Shown here one piece after another: positions 47,975 to 56,621 of a stretch of 64,000 nt of DNA. The translations under genes and the position numbers were made by a program. The notes beneath the pieces are model-generated. The model was not told the origin of the DNA. It was given only the letters and a program-made list of their open reading frames with translations, and made no database searches. How positions within the stretch are numbered: position 1 is the stretch's first letter; each line of letters starts with the position of its first letter. This DNA comes from Pandoraea communis (GTDB taxonomy: Bacteria > Pseudomonadota > Gammaproteobacteria > Burkholderiales > Burkholderiaceae): contig NZ_CABPSJ010000001.1 in assembly GCF_902459745.1 (NCBI RefSeq), positions 434,001 through 498,000 of the forward strand, written 5' to 3'.

Positions 47975-48786
47975 ACGCGCTCTCGAATGCGGCCCTGCGC
48001 GCCGTACGGCCGATGGACGAACCGCTGCTGCGTGTCGCGGGTCTGGGCAAACACTACGGCGAGCGCATCGGTTGCACGGATGTGACGTTCGATCTCTGGC
48101 CCGGTGAAGTGGTTTGCGTCGTGGGCGAATCGGGATCGGGCAAGTCGACGCTGCTCAACGCGCTGGCGCTGCGTCACGAGATCGACGCCGGCACGCTGCA
48201 CTATCGCGGCACCGACGGCACGTTACACGACCTGAGCACGCTGGACGAGGCACACAAGCGTCGTCTGCTACGTACCGAGTGGGGCTTCGTGGAACAGAAT
48301 CCGCGCGACGGCTTGCGCATGAATGTCTCGGCCGGCGGCAACATCGGCGATCGCCTGATGGCCGTCGGTGCACGCCACTTCGGCGACATCCGCTCCAAGG
48401 CCCGCCATTGGATGGCACAGGTCGAGCTCGATCCGGCCCGCGTCGACGAGATGCCCGGCGCGTTCTCGGGCGGGATGCAGCAACGTCTGCAAATTGCCCG
48501 CAATCTGGTGACTGAACCGCGCCTCGTGTTCATGGATGAGCCGACCGCCGGTCTCGACGTATCGGTGCAGGCGCGTTTGCTCGATCTGTTGCGCTCGCTC
48601 GTCGAGCGCCTTCATCTTGCCGCCATCATCGTCACGCACGATATCGGCGTGGCGCGACTCATCGCGCATCGCCTGATCGTGATGCAGGCCGGCCGTGTGG
48701 TCGAGGCCGGGCTGACCGATCAGGTGCTCGACGATCCCCAACATCCCTACACGCAATTGCTGGTTTCCTCGGTGCTGCCCGTATGA
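47971..48786 (+). CDS. phnK: phosphonate C-P lyase ATPase PhnK
   Basis: PhnK, 271 residues, is an ABC-type ATPase that docks on the C-P lyase core rather than a membrane permease. The start overlaps the phnJ stop and has AGGAGG upstream. Walker [10 protein letters not shown], signature [15 protein letters not shown], Walker B LVFMDEP and the H-loop His in IVTHDIG are intact. Overlaps phnL by ATGA. Confidence 0.95.
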   Translation: MNALSNAALRAVRPMDEPLLRVAGLGKHYGERIGCTDVTFDLWPGEVVCVVGESGSGKSTLLNALALRHEIDAGTLHYRGTDGTLHDLSTLDEAHKRRLLRTEWGFVEQNPRDGLRMNVSAGGNIGDRLMAVGARHFGDIRSKARHWMAQVELDPARVDEMPGAFSGGMQQRLQIARNLVTEPRLVFMDEPTAGLDVSVQARLLDLLRSLVERLHLAAIIVTHDIGVARLIAHRLIVMQAGRVVEAGLTDQVLDDPQHPYTQLLVSSVLPV

Positions 48787-49586
48787 ACTCCGGAACGAAC
48801 TTTCTCACGGCTGCCTCGTCCCCCAACGGGGCAGCGCTCCGGCAGGAGTCCGTCACCCTCGCCACGCGCGAGCACGACGTCATGCTGCGCGCTCAGGGTC
48901 TGCACAAAACGTTCCGGCTGCACGCCCAGGGCGGCGCGGCCATTCCCGCGCTCGACGGCGTGGATCTAAGCGTGCGGCGCGGCGAATGTGTGGCGCTCGT
49001 CGGTCCATCGGGAGCGGGCAAGAGCACACTGCTGCGCTGTCTCTACGGCAACTATCTCGTAGGCGAAGGCCGCATCGAGATCCGTCACGACGACGGCCAC
49101 ACGCGGCGTTGGGTCGACCTGAGCACCGCCACCGCCCGCGAGGTGCTCTCGGTACGCCGCACCACGCTCGGCTATGTCAGCCAGTTCCTGCGCGTGATCC
49201 CGCGCGTGAGCACGCTCGATATCGTGGCGGAGCCATTGCGCCGTCTTGGGCATAGCGACGGCGACGCCGCAGGCCGTGCCCGCGATCTGCTCGCCCGTCT
49301 GAATATTCCCGAACGGCTGTGGTCACTCGCCCCCGCGACGTTCTCGGGCGGCGAGCAGCAGCGTATCAATATTGCACGCGGCCTGATTGCCGCCGCGCCA
49401 GTGCTGCTACTCGACGAACCGACCGCATCGCTCGACGCCCAGAACCGAGCCGTGGTCGCGCAACTGATTGGCGAGGCACGTGCCGCCGGCAGCGCGATCG
49501 TCGGCATTTTCCACGACGAAGCCACCCGCGATGAGGTTGCCTCCCGCACGCTCGCCATGCGCCCCGTGCTTCGTCCCGCTCATTGA
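48783..49586 (+). CDS. phnL: phosphonate C-P lyase ATPase PhnL
   Basis: PhnL, 267 residues, is the second C-P lyase ABC ATPase. Walker [10 protein letters not shown], signature [15 protein letters not shown] and Walker B VLLLDEP are intact, and the switch His is in GIFHDEATR. An N-terminal extension of about 33 residues before the ABC core is longer than in Escherichia coli, and an internal ATG at 48882 (MLRAQGLHK) could be the true start. Confidence 0.94.
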   Translation: MNSGTNFLTAASSPNGAALRQESVTLATREHDVMLRAQGLHKTFRLHAQGGAAIPALDGVDLSVRRGECVALVGPSGAGKSTLLRCLYGNYLVGEGRIEIRHDDGHTRRWVDLSTATAREVLSVRRTTLGYVSQFLRVIPRVSTLDIVAEPLRRLGHSDGDAAGRARDLLARLNIPERLWSLAPATFSGGEQQRINIARGLIAAAPVLLLDEPTASLDAQNRAVVAQLIGEARAAGSAIVGIFHDEATRDEVASRTLAMRPVLRPAH

Positions 49587-49602
49587 TCCACCGGAGTTTG
49601 TC

Positions 49603-50739
49603 ATGCTCATCAAGAACGCCCGCATCGTCACGCCCGAAACCACCTTCACCGGGGTCGTCGAAGTGCGCGAGGGCCGCATTCATTCCGTGGAAGAAGGCAC
49701 GACGCAGGTGCCAGAGGCCATCGACTGGGAGGGCGATCATCTATTGCCCGGTCTGGTGGAGTTGCATACCGACAATCTGGAAAAGCACCTCGCGCCGCGC
49801 CCCGGCGTACTCTGGAATACGCACGCCGCATTCGCAATTCACGACGCACAAGTCGCCGCCGCCGGCATCACCACGGTCTTCGACTCGCTGGTGATCGGCG
49901 AGCGCGACGCGTTCGGCCTGCGCAGCCGCAAAGTGCAGAACGAGTGCGGTCAGGCACTGCTCGACACCGCCGCCGCCGGTCTGTTCCGTGCCGATCACTT
50001 CCTGCACCTGCGCTGCGAGGTCGCCACGCACGACGCGGCAGACGCGTTCGCCGAAATGAGCGACCACCCGCTGCTGCGGCTCGTGTCGGTCATGGATCAC
50101 ACGCCCGGTCAGCGCCAGTGGCACGACCCAGTGCAGTATCGCCAGTATCACGAGCGCAACGGCAAGGTGTCGGACGAGACGTGGCAGGCAATGCTGACCG
50201 ATCTGAAAGCGCTGCAAGAGGCTTTCGCCTTGCCGCATCGCCGCGCCATCGTGGCGATGAGCCGCGAGCGCGGTCTGCCGCTGGCGAGTCACGACGACAC
50301 GTCGATTGAACACGTGGACGAAGCCGTCCGCGACGGTGTGGCACTCTCGGAATTCCCAACGACGCTCACCGCAGCCCGCGCCGCACGCGAGAAGTCGATT
50401 GGCGTAATCATGGGCGCACCTAACATCGTGCGCGGCGGGTCGCATTCAGGTAATGTCGCAGCAGCCGATCTCGCTCGCGAAGACATGCTCGATATCCTCT
50501 CGTCAGACTACGTGCCGTCGAGCCTGCTGCAAGCCGCCTTCCAACTCCATAGCGATATCGGCTGGTCGCTCTCGAAAGCAATGCGCACCGTGTCGTGGAC
50601 GCCCGCACAGTCGGTCGGCCTCACGGACCGTGGCGGCATCGTGCCAGGCTTGCGGGCAGACATGGTGCGCGTCGCCATCCGCCCCAGCATGCCGCCAGTG
50701 CCGCGTGCCACGTATCTGGAAGGACTGCGCGTCGCCTGA
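49603..50739 (+). CDS. phnM: alpha-D-ribose 1-methylphosphonate 5-triphosphate diphosphatase
   Basis: PhnM, 378 residues, removes pyrophosphate from the ribosyl triphosphate intermediate before PhnJ acts. It is an amidohydrolase-fold metal enzyme; metal-binding motifs are LPGLVELHTDNLEKH, MDHTPGQ and SHDDTS. CGGAG lies before the ATG at 49603; the longer open frame overlaps phnL in another frame. Last gene of the plus-strand operon, followed by a large hairpin. Confidence 0.96.
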   Translation: MLIKNARIVTPETTFTGVVEVREGRIHSVEEGTTQVPEAIDWEGDHLLPGLVELHTDNLEKHLAPRPGVLWNTHAAFAIHDAQVAAAGITTVFDSLVIGERDAFGLRSRKVQNECGQALLDTAAAGLFRADHFLHLRCEVATHDAADAFAEMSDHPLLRLVSVMDHTPGQRQWHDPVQYRQYHERNGKVSDETWQAMLTDLKALQEAFALPHRRAIVAMSRERGLPLASHDDTSIEHVDEAVRDGVALSEFPTTLTAARAAREKSIGVIMGAPNIVRGGSHSGNVAAADLAREDMLDILSSDYVPSSLLQAAFQLHSDIGWSLSKAMRTVSWTPAQSVGLTDRGGIVPGLRADMVRVAIRPSMPPVPRATYLEGLRVA

Positions 50740-50787
50740 ACCCTCCGCGAGCCGACCCCCCCCCAACCCCAACACCTCCCTCCCGAC

Positions 50788-50852
50788 GGACCGGGGCCCC
50801 TTTCCGCCTCTCAGACATAAACCCAACTCGCTGCAGAAAGGGGCCCCGGTCC
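50788..50852. repeat. perfect 17-bp inverted repeat downstream of phnM
   Basis: GGACCGGGGCCCCTTTC at 50788-50804 recurs as its exact reverse complement at 50836-50852 around a 31-base loop. The arms are almost pure G/C, so the RNA hairpin would be very stable. No T-run follows. It lies in the gap between convergent phnM and phnE and probably protects or ends the phnG-M transcript. Confidence 0.75.
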
Positions 50853-50924
50853 ATCCCCCTCCTCGCCCCTGGTACTTCTATCAACACCCTTCCCCGCTTT
50901 ATCCCCCCCCCCGCGTAAACGCGA

Positions 50925-50950
50925 AACGCCGATCTCCAAGGATCGGCGTT
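50925..50950 (-). terminator. intrinsic terminator of phnCDE
   Basis: AACGCCGATC (50925-50934) pairs with GATCGGCGTT (50941-50950) around a 6-base loop. On the minus strand it is followed by TTTCGCGTTT. It lies 32 bp after the phnE stop and could act from both sides. Confidence 0.7.
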
Positions 50951-50982
50951 CTGCTTGCTGGCGACTGAGCCTCTGTTCAGCG

Positions 50983-51789
50983 TCAGATCACCTGCTTGCG
51001 CACTCGCGCCGAGAAGACGTCAATGCACGTCACCACAACGATCATGATCAACATCACAGCACACGTCTGCGCATACTGGAAACTGCGGATCACTTCATAC
51101 AGCACCACGCCGATTCCGCCCGCTCCCACCATCCCGACCACCGAGGCCGAACGCACGTTCGACTCGAAACGGTACAGCGTGTACGAAATCCACAAGGGCA
51201 TGACCTGCGGCAGCACGCCGTACAGGATTTCGTCGATGGCACGCGCCCCCGTTGCACGCACGCCCTCCACCGGACGCGGATCAATCGCTTCGACCGCTTC
51301 AGCAAACAACTTCGAGAGCGTGCCCGTCGTATGCACCCACAATGCAAGTACCCCCGCAAATGGGCCGAGACCCACCGCGACGATGAAGAGCATCGCGAAA
51401 ACCATTTCGTTGATCGCGCGGCACGAATCCATCACGCGACGCACCGGCTGATACACCCACGCCGGCACCATGTTCGACGCCGAAAGCAACCCCATCGGGA
51501 TCGAACACACAACCGCTAACACCGTGCCCCACACCGCGATATGAATGGTCACCAGCATCTCGTGGACATACACGCGCCAGTCATGGAAATCGGGCGGGAA
51601 GAAATCGTGCGCGAACTGACTCATGTTGCCCGAATCGCGTATCAGATCGAGCGGACGCATGTCGGCACCGCCCCACGACCACACCAGGATCAGGAAGAAC
51701 GCTCCCCAACCGATCAGGGACAGCCACGAACGCTTGGGCGGCTCGCCCGGCAGGCGGCCATTTGCAGTGAGGGATACGCTGGGGTTCAT
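50983..51789 (-). CDS. phnE: phosphonate ABC transporter permease PhnE
   Basis: PhnE, 268 residues from the ATG at 51789 (a GTG at 51801 is possible), is the inner-membrane permease of the phosphonate importer. Five to six membrane helices and the coupling motif [21 protein letters not shown] are visible. The short N-terminal [12 protein letters not shown] region is variable. Third in the phnC-phnD-phnE order, 171 bp after phnD, with the terminator just beyond. Confidence 0.93.
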   Translation of the reverse strand: MNPSVSLTANGRLPGEPPKRSWLSLIGWGAFFLILVWSWGGADMRPLDLIRDSGNMSQFAHDFFPPDFHDWRVYVHEMLVTIHIAVWGTVLAVVCSIPMGLLSASNMVPAWVYQPVRRVMDSCRAINEMVFAMLFIVAVGLGPFAGVLALWVHTTGTLSKLFAEAVEAIDPRPVEGVRATGARAIDEILYGVLPQVMPLWISYTLYRFESNVRSASVVGMVGAGGIGVVLYEVIRSFQYAQTCAVMLIMIVVVTCIDVFSARVRKQVI

Positions 51790-51960
51790 GTCGAGTACCA
51801 CAAGTCATACCGGCATAACATCGGCCGGAGAAAAATCGGACCGCAAAGGACTCGGCAGGTATTAGGGTCCGGCTCGCGGGTATTCGCCACAGAACAACAC
51901 GCGCGTGCCGCCCTGTGACGTCGCTTGAATCAATGACTGACTTCTTTTGCGGTGAAACGC

Positions 51961-52929
51961 TTACTTCGCCTTGTTCAGCGCCTGATCGAGCGCGGCGAGC
52001 TTGCTGTCGATTTCTGCCAGTTGCGATTTCTTCTTGGCAGCGTCGATGTTGGCATCCGACTCAAGTTGCACCTTCTGCTTGAACAGTTCAAGCTGACGGA
52101 TCGGCAGCAGTTGAGCATCGGTCGACGCACGGAAACCACCGTAGTTGTAGATGTTCTTCAACACTTCCTTCTCATGCGCGTCCTTGCCGTAGGTCAGGAA
52201 GAAGTCGCGGATCTTCTTCTTCGTTGCATCCGGCAAGTCCTTGCGCCACAGCATCGGGTCCGACGGGATCAGCGGCGACTTCCAGATCACATGAACCTGC
52301 TTGGCCTTCTCCGGCTGCGTTGCCTCAAGCTTGCTCAGCTCTTCAGTGTTGTTCGTCGCCACGTCAACCTGGTTGTTGAGCACGGCCATCAGGTTCGCAC
52401 CATGGTTCGAGCTGCGCGCAGTCTTGAAGTACGTGCGCGGATCGATGTTGTTCTTCGCGAACACGTAGTAACCCGGCACCAGCGTGCCCGACGTCGAGGT
52501 CGGATCGCCCAGGCCGAAGTTGATCTTCTTGCCGTTCTTGATCACGTCGTCGAGCGTCTTGTACGGGCTCGACTTGTTCGAGATCAGCAACGAGTAGTAA
52601 CCTTCCGTGCCGTCGGCGTACACGATCTTCGCGAAAACTTCGCCTTGCGAACGGTCCACGGCTTCCATCGCGCCCTTGTTACCCATCCAGGCGAGTTGCA
52701 CCTTGTTGAAGCGCATGCCTTCGATCACACCGGCATAGTCGGTGGCGAAGAACGGGGTCACCTTCAGGCCCGTTTGCTTCTCCATGTCATCGATCAGCGG
52801 CTGCCAACGTTGGCGCAGAGCCGCGCTCGAGTCGGTCGAGATAATGCCGAAATTGATTTCCTGCGCGTGCGCTGCCGCCACCGAGGCGATCATGGCCGCG
52901 CCGGCCAGCAGGGTTTTCCACAGTTTCAT
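51961..52929 (-). CDS. phnD: phosphonate ABC transporter substrate-binding protein PhnD
   Basis: PhnD, 322 residues, is the periplasmic binding protein. A Sec signal ends at VAAAHA, followed by EINFGIISTDSS; the phosphonate pocket is marked by DPTSTSGTLVPGY and the NHGANLMAV segment. The C-terminal 50 residues are Lys- and Gln-rich and look like a coiled coil. It sits between phnC and phnE. Confidence 0.95.
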   Translation of the reverse strand: MKLWKTLLAGAAMIASVAAAHAQEINFGIISTDSSAALRQRWQPLIDDMEKQTGLKVTPFFATDYAGVIEGMRFNKVQLAWMGNKGAMEAVDRSQGEVFAKIVYADGTEGYYSLLISNKSSPYKTLDDVIKNGKKINFGLGDPTSTSGTLVPGYYVFAKNNIDPRTYFKTARSSNHGANLMAVLNNQVDVATNNTEELSKLEATQPEKAKQVHVIWKSPLIPSDPMLWRKDLPDATKKKIRDFFLTYGKDAHEKEVLKNIYNYGGFRASTDAQLLPIRQLELFKQKVQLESDANIDAAKKKSQLAEIDSKLAALDQALNKAK

Positions 52930-52945
52930 GAGAGCAAGCTCCAGG

Positions 52946-53812
52946 TCAGGTCAGACTTAGGGACATCGAGGTAAGAAATGGCGCTTCGGCATCGGCCGGC
53001 TTCGTGCCCGTCACGTTCTCCGGGGCATCGGCGTCTTCGTTGAGCAACTCGCTCGCCTGCACGCCATAAAGACGGCGCAGCAGGTCTGGCGTGAGCGCCG
53101 CAGACGGGCCGTCGTAGACCACGCGCCCCTGATGCAGCGCCACGGTGCGCACGCAATAGCGCATCGCTACGTCCACCTGGTGCAGCGAGACGACTACCGT
53201 CAGCTTGTGATCGCGGTTCATGCGCGCGAGCATGTCCATCACCTTGCGGGCCGACTCCGGATCGAGCGACGCAATCGGTTCGTCCGCGAGAATGATCTTC
53301 GCGCCCTGCACCAGCGTGCGCGCCAGTGCCGCACGCTGTTGCTGACCACCCGAGAGCGTGCTGGCGCGCTGGAAGGCCAGATCGGCAATGCCCACTTCGG
53401 CCAGCGCCGCGAGCGCCGCCTGGCGCTCTTCAGCAGTGAAGCGGAACATCAGACTGCGCCACACCGGCACGCGCGCGAGCAGGCCCGTCAGCACGTTGGT
53501 AATGACCGGCAGGCGCCCCACCAGATTGAACTGCTGGAAGACGAAGCCGATGTCGCGGCGAATCTGGCGCACTTCGCGCACGATACGGCCGTCGCGCTGA
53601 ATCGGACGGCCCAGAATTTCAATGCTGCCGGGCTGCTGATCAGCAGCCACGAAGCCCGCAATGTGACGCATCAACGTCGACTTGCCCGAACCCGACGCCC
53701 CGATGAGCGCGACCATTTCGCCCGGCATGACTTTGAGCGCCACTTCGTCGAGCGCACGACGCCCGCTTCCGAAAGTCTTGGTCAGTCGCTCGATTCGAAT
53801 CGCTTCGTCCAC
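52946..53812 (-). CDS. phnC: phosphonate ABC transporter ATPase PhnC
   Basis: PhnC, 288 residues, is the ATPase of the importer. Translation begins at a GTG (53812) with AGGTGA five bases upstream. Walker [10 protein letters not shown], signature [15 protein letters not shown], Walker B IILADEP and the H-loop in SLHQVDVAM are intact. A tail of about 40 residues after the ABC core is variable. First gene of phnCDE, read from a Pho-box promoter. Confidence 0.95.
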   Translation of the reverse strand: MDEAIRIERLTKTFGSGRRALDEVALKVMPGEMVALIGASGSGKSTLMRHIAGFVAADQQPGSIEILGRPIQRDGRIVREVRQIRRDIGFVFQQFNLVGRLPVITNVLTGLLARVPVWRSLMFRFTAEERQAALAALAEVGIADLAFQRASTLSGGQQQRAALARTLVQGAKIILADEPIASLDPESARKVMDMLARMNRDHKLTVVVSLHQVDVAMRYCVRTVALHQGRVVYDGPSAALTPDLLRRLYGVQASELLNEDADAPENVTGTKPADAEAPFLTSMSLSLT

Positions 53813-54392
53813 GCTTCACCTGTCAGTCGAATCGCCGGTCGGACCCGATGCACCCGTGTCGACGGCACCCTGAAAATGGAGTGCTTCGCTCGCATCGCTC
53901 GACTAGCTGTTTTGTGGCAATTTGTGCCAAAAGTGAACGCAGTCTAAAAAGCCTCAGTGACAACACAGTGACAATCGATCAGCTTTTTCAGCGCCTGTGG
54001 GAACCCTTATCCGGTCAGTACTTTGGGAGTGTTTTTGGGACTTCGGCGGGTGTCGCCGCACGGACGTCACCGTCGGGGCCAGGCGGCACGAGATAACGTC
54101 GCCCTCGGCACATGTACCGATTTTGTCTACACATTTTCGAGAGACTGGCGAGGCGCGCTGGCGATGCAAGAAGCGCCGCAAGGCCGCGCCACCGGCAACT
54201 CCGCAAAGGTGTAGAGATGAGACCGCCGGCCGAATACCTGCCCGTCGTGGCGACGTGTGGCGTGCTGTGGCGAACCGTGGTCGCGTTTGCGTGGATCGCG
54301 GCATCGCCGAACGGAGATGCCTGACGCTCTGCGGAAGATGGGCTGTCGGGCCGCCCGCTCGCCCCCGCTTGCGTGCTTACATACTTACGTGT
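53813..54392. other. intergenic region between phnC and the DeoR gene
   Basis: These 580 bases lie between two minus-strand genes. The part nearest phnC holds the Pho-box promoter (53941-53974). The rest shows no gene with convincing codon use; I found no terminator for the DeoR gene. Confidence 0.45.
53941..53974 (-). promoter_or_regulatory. PhoB-type promoter of phnCDE
   Basis: On the minus strand TTGTCACTGTGTTGTCAC (53974-53957) contains two exact TGTCAC half-sites 11 bp apart. A -10 box TAGACT (53946-53941) follows 10 bases after the box, the same geometry as at phnG. The predicted start is near 53934, leaving a leader of about 120 bases. Confidence 0.7.
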
Positions 54393-55148
54393 TTAAGCGA
54401 TGAGGAGTTCCGGGCCGCGTGCGCGCAGTTGCGCCAGCATGCTCTTGTGCGGTGCTGCATCGCTGATGAGGTAACGGGCGGCTTCGAAATGGCGAATGCG
54501 CACGGGCGTCACACGACCGAATTTGGTGTGGTCCGCCACGACGGCCGATACGTTGGCACACAGCAACATGCGCGCACGCAACTCGGCCGCCGCGCGATTG
54601 AAGTCGGTAATGCCACCGTCTTCCGTCACGCCGCCCACGCCAATGAAAGCGAAGTCGGCGTGATATTGGGATATCTGGTTGATGGCGTCCCAGCCTTGTA
54701 CGGCGTCTTCGTTATCCTGCAATTCTCCGCCGAGCAGCGTCACCCGGTTGTCGTGGTGACGGCCCAACAAACGCGCAATCTGCCAGTCGTTCGTATAGAT
54801 GCGAAGACGATGCTTGGAGAGCAGCGCCTGCGCCACCGCGCGCGTGGTCGTGCCGTAGTCGATGATGACCGACGCGCCGTCGGGCACGAGTTCCGCCGCC
54901 CGTACGCCGATGGCGCGCTTGCCCACGGCGTTGAGGTTCTCGCGCAGCGTCCAGTCGGGCTCGCTGCGGTCGGCGGCCAGCGCGCCGCCGTGCGTCATGA
55001 GCAACAGGCCGCGCGCGGCCAGTGTGTTCAGGTCTCGACGCACGGTCTCTCGCGAGACACCCAACTCACGCACCAGATCGCTGATCGCGAGGGCCCCGGT
55101 CTTGGCAAGTTGTTCGAGCACGTATTGTTGGCGTTGTTCGGCAAGCAT
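54393..55148 (-). CDS. DeoR/GlpR-family transcriptional regulator
   Basis: The protein has 251 residues. The N-terminal winged helix (about 5-58) contains LVRELGVSRETVRRDLNTLAARG; the DeoRC sugar-phosphate sensor domain (about 75-235) contains VIIDYGTTTRAVA and FAFIGVGGV. The family senses phosphorylated sugars and usually represses nearby catabolic genes. No sugar gene is adjacent, so its target is unclear; its position beside the phosphonate importer could be chance. Confidence 0.9.
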   Translation of the reverse strand: MLAEQRQQYVLEQLAKTGALAISDLVRELGVSRETVRRDLNTLAARGLLLMTHGGALAADRSEPDWTLRENLNAVGKRAIGVRAAELVPDGASVIIDYGTTTRAVAQALLSKHRLRIYTNDWQIARLLGRHHDNRVTLLGGELQDNEDAVQGWDAINQISQYHADFAFIGVGGVTEDGGITDFNRAAAELRARMLLCANVSAVVADHTKFGRVTPVRIRHFEAARYLISDAAPHKSMLAQLRARGPELLIA

Positions 55149-55246
55149 GATCGGACAATGTCGGTTGGACTACGAAATCTCTGGCGGCATCGACAAAACC
55201 GATGCCGGTCATGCACAAGCGCGGGTGCCCCCCGCCGGTGTCGTCG

Positions 55247-55861
55247 TTACCCCTGCAACGCGACACGCAGACCCAAACCGATGAAGATCGCACCGGCCAC
55301 GCGGTCAAGCCAACGCCCCGCGTCCGGACGGCGCTTGAGCCACGTCCCCAGCACGCCCGCGAACCAGCCGTACGCGCTGAACACGACGATGGTCTGCCCC
55401 ATGAACACAAGGCCGAGCAGCAGCATCTGCCAGCCCGGATGGGCCGCGTCGGCACGCACGAACTGCGGCAGGAACACAAGGAAGAAAAGGGTGACTTTCG
55501 GATTGAGCATGTTCGCGAACACGCTCTGACGAAAGACCGCCGAGAGCGGTTGCGGTGTGGCGTCGTTGGCCAGCGCCATGGCGCCACGCGCGCGCAGCGC
55601 CTTGATGCCGATCCAGATGAGATAGGCCGCGCCCGCCAGTTTGATCGCCTCGAACGCCCACGGCGACGAACGCAGCACGGCGGCTAGACCGACGGCCGCG
55701 ACGGTCGTGTGGAAAAGGCAGCCGAACGTGAAGCCGGCCGCAGCAGCCAGCCCGGCACGGCGCCCCTGCGCAATGCCGCGCGCGATGACCTGCATGTTGT
55801 CCGGGCCCGGTGCGAGTGTGATCGCGACCGAGGTCAGCAGGAACAGCCAGAGATTGGGCAT
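55247..55861 (-). CDS. LysE/RhtB family amino-acid exporter
   Basis: The protein has 204 residues from the ATG at 55861. Six membrane helices are visible, with the family start MPNLWLFLLTSVAITLAPGPDNM and the motif FRQSVFANMLNPKVTLFFLVFLPQF. The longer open frame upstream overlaps apt and is not family-like. The exported substrate (amino acid or homoserine-type) is not predictable. It ends before the DeoR gene. Confidence 0.9.
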   Translation of the reverse strand: MPNLWLFLLTSVAITLAPGPDNMQVIARGIAQGRRAGLAAAAGFTFGCLFHTTVAAVGLAAVLRSSPWAFEAIKLAGAAYLIWIGIKALRARGAMALANDATPQPLSAVFRQSVFANMLNPKVTLFFLVFLPQFVRADAAHPGWQMLLLGLVFMGQTIVVFSAYGWFAGVLGTWLKRRPDAGRWLDRVAGAIFIGLGLRVALQG

Positions 55862-55919
55862 CGACGCGGTCCAGGTCAGGGAAAGGGCATGGGGGGATCG
55901 AGGCGGGCCGGGCGCGTGC

Positions 55920-56471
55920 TCAGTGGCCTTCGAACGAACACAGCAGGAACAGTGGCAATCCGGCATCGCGAATCAGACGCGAGCCGCCCAGTTCCGGCAA
56001 GTCGACGATGGCCGCGCCTTCGATGACGGTGGCACCCAGACGCTCAAGCAGCTTTTTGCCCGCCAGCATGGTGCCGCCGGTGGCGACGAGATCGTCGATC
56101 AGCAGCACGCGATCCCCCGGACCGCAGGCGTCGGCGTGAATCTCGACGGTCGCGCTGCCGTATTCCAGCTCGTACTCTTCCGCAACCGTCTGATACGGCA
56201 GCTTCCCCTTCTTCCGAATGGGGATGAAGCCGATGTTCAACTCGTACGCCAGAATCGAACCGAGGATGAAGCCGCGCGCGTCGAGCCCGGCAATGTAATC
56301 GGGTCGGTGCTCCATGTAGCGATGCACGAACACATCGATCAACACCCGCAAGGTGCGCGGGTTCTTGAGCAACGGGGTGATATCGCGAAACTGCACGCCG
56401 GGCGAGGGCCAGTCCGGCACGGTGCGGATCTGGCTTTTGATATAAGCGGCAGGAGACTCATCGATCTGCAC
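55920..56471 (-). CDS. apt: adenine phosphoribosyltransferase
   Basis: Apt, 183 residues, salvages adenine to AMP with PRPP. I placed the start at the GTG at 56471 because AAGGA lies just upstream and the length equals that of Escherichia coli Apt. The PRPP-binding motif [13 protein letters not shown] and the hood sequence [14 protein letters not shown] are visible. C-P lyase releases adenine through PhnI, so salvage is complementary, but apt is a general gene and the link is only positional. Confidence 0.95.
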   Translation of the reverse strand: MQIDESPAAYIKSQIRTVPDWPSPGVQFRDITPLLKNPRTLRVLIDVFVHRYMEHRPDYIAGLDARGFILGSILAYELNIGFIPIRKKGKLPYQTVAEEYELEYGSATVEIHADACGPGDRVLLIDDLVATGGTMLAGKKLLERLGATVIEGAAIVDLPELGGSRLIRDAGLPLFLLCSFEGH

Positions 56472-56621
56472 GGGGATCCTTCTTGGGGTACTGATAGGTA
56501 ACACGCCACATTATGCCAAAAAGGCCCGGCGCCCCGTCGTCATTTGGCGAAGACGCCCCTGAGCAGGTGCCTTGCCCGCCCTGCACACGTCCGGACGTCT
56601 CCGAACGTCTTCTGATGCCTG

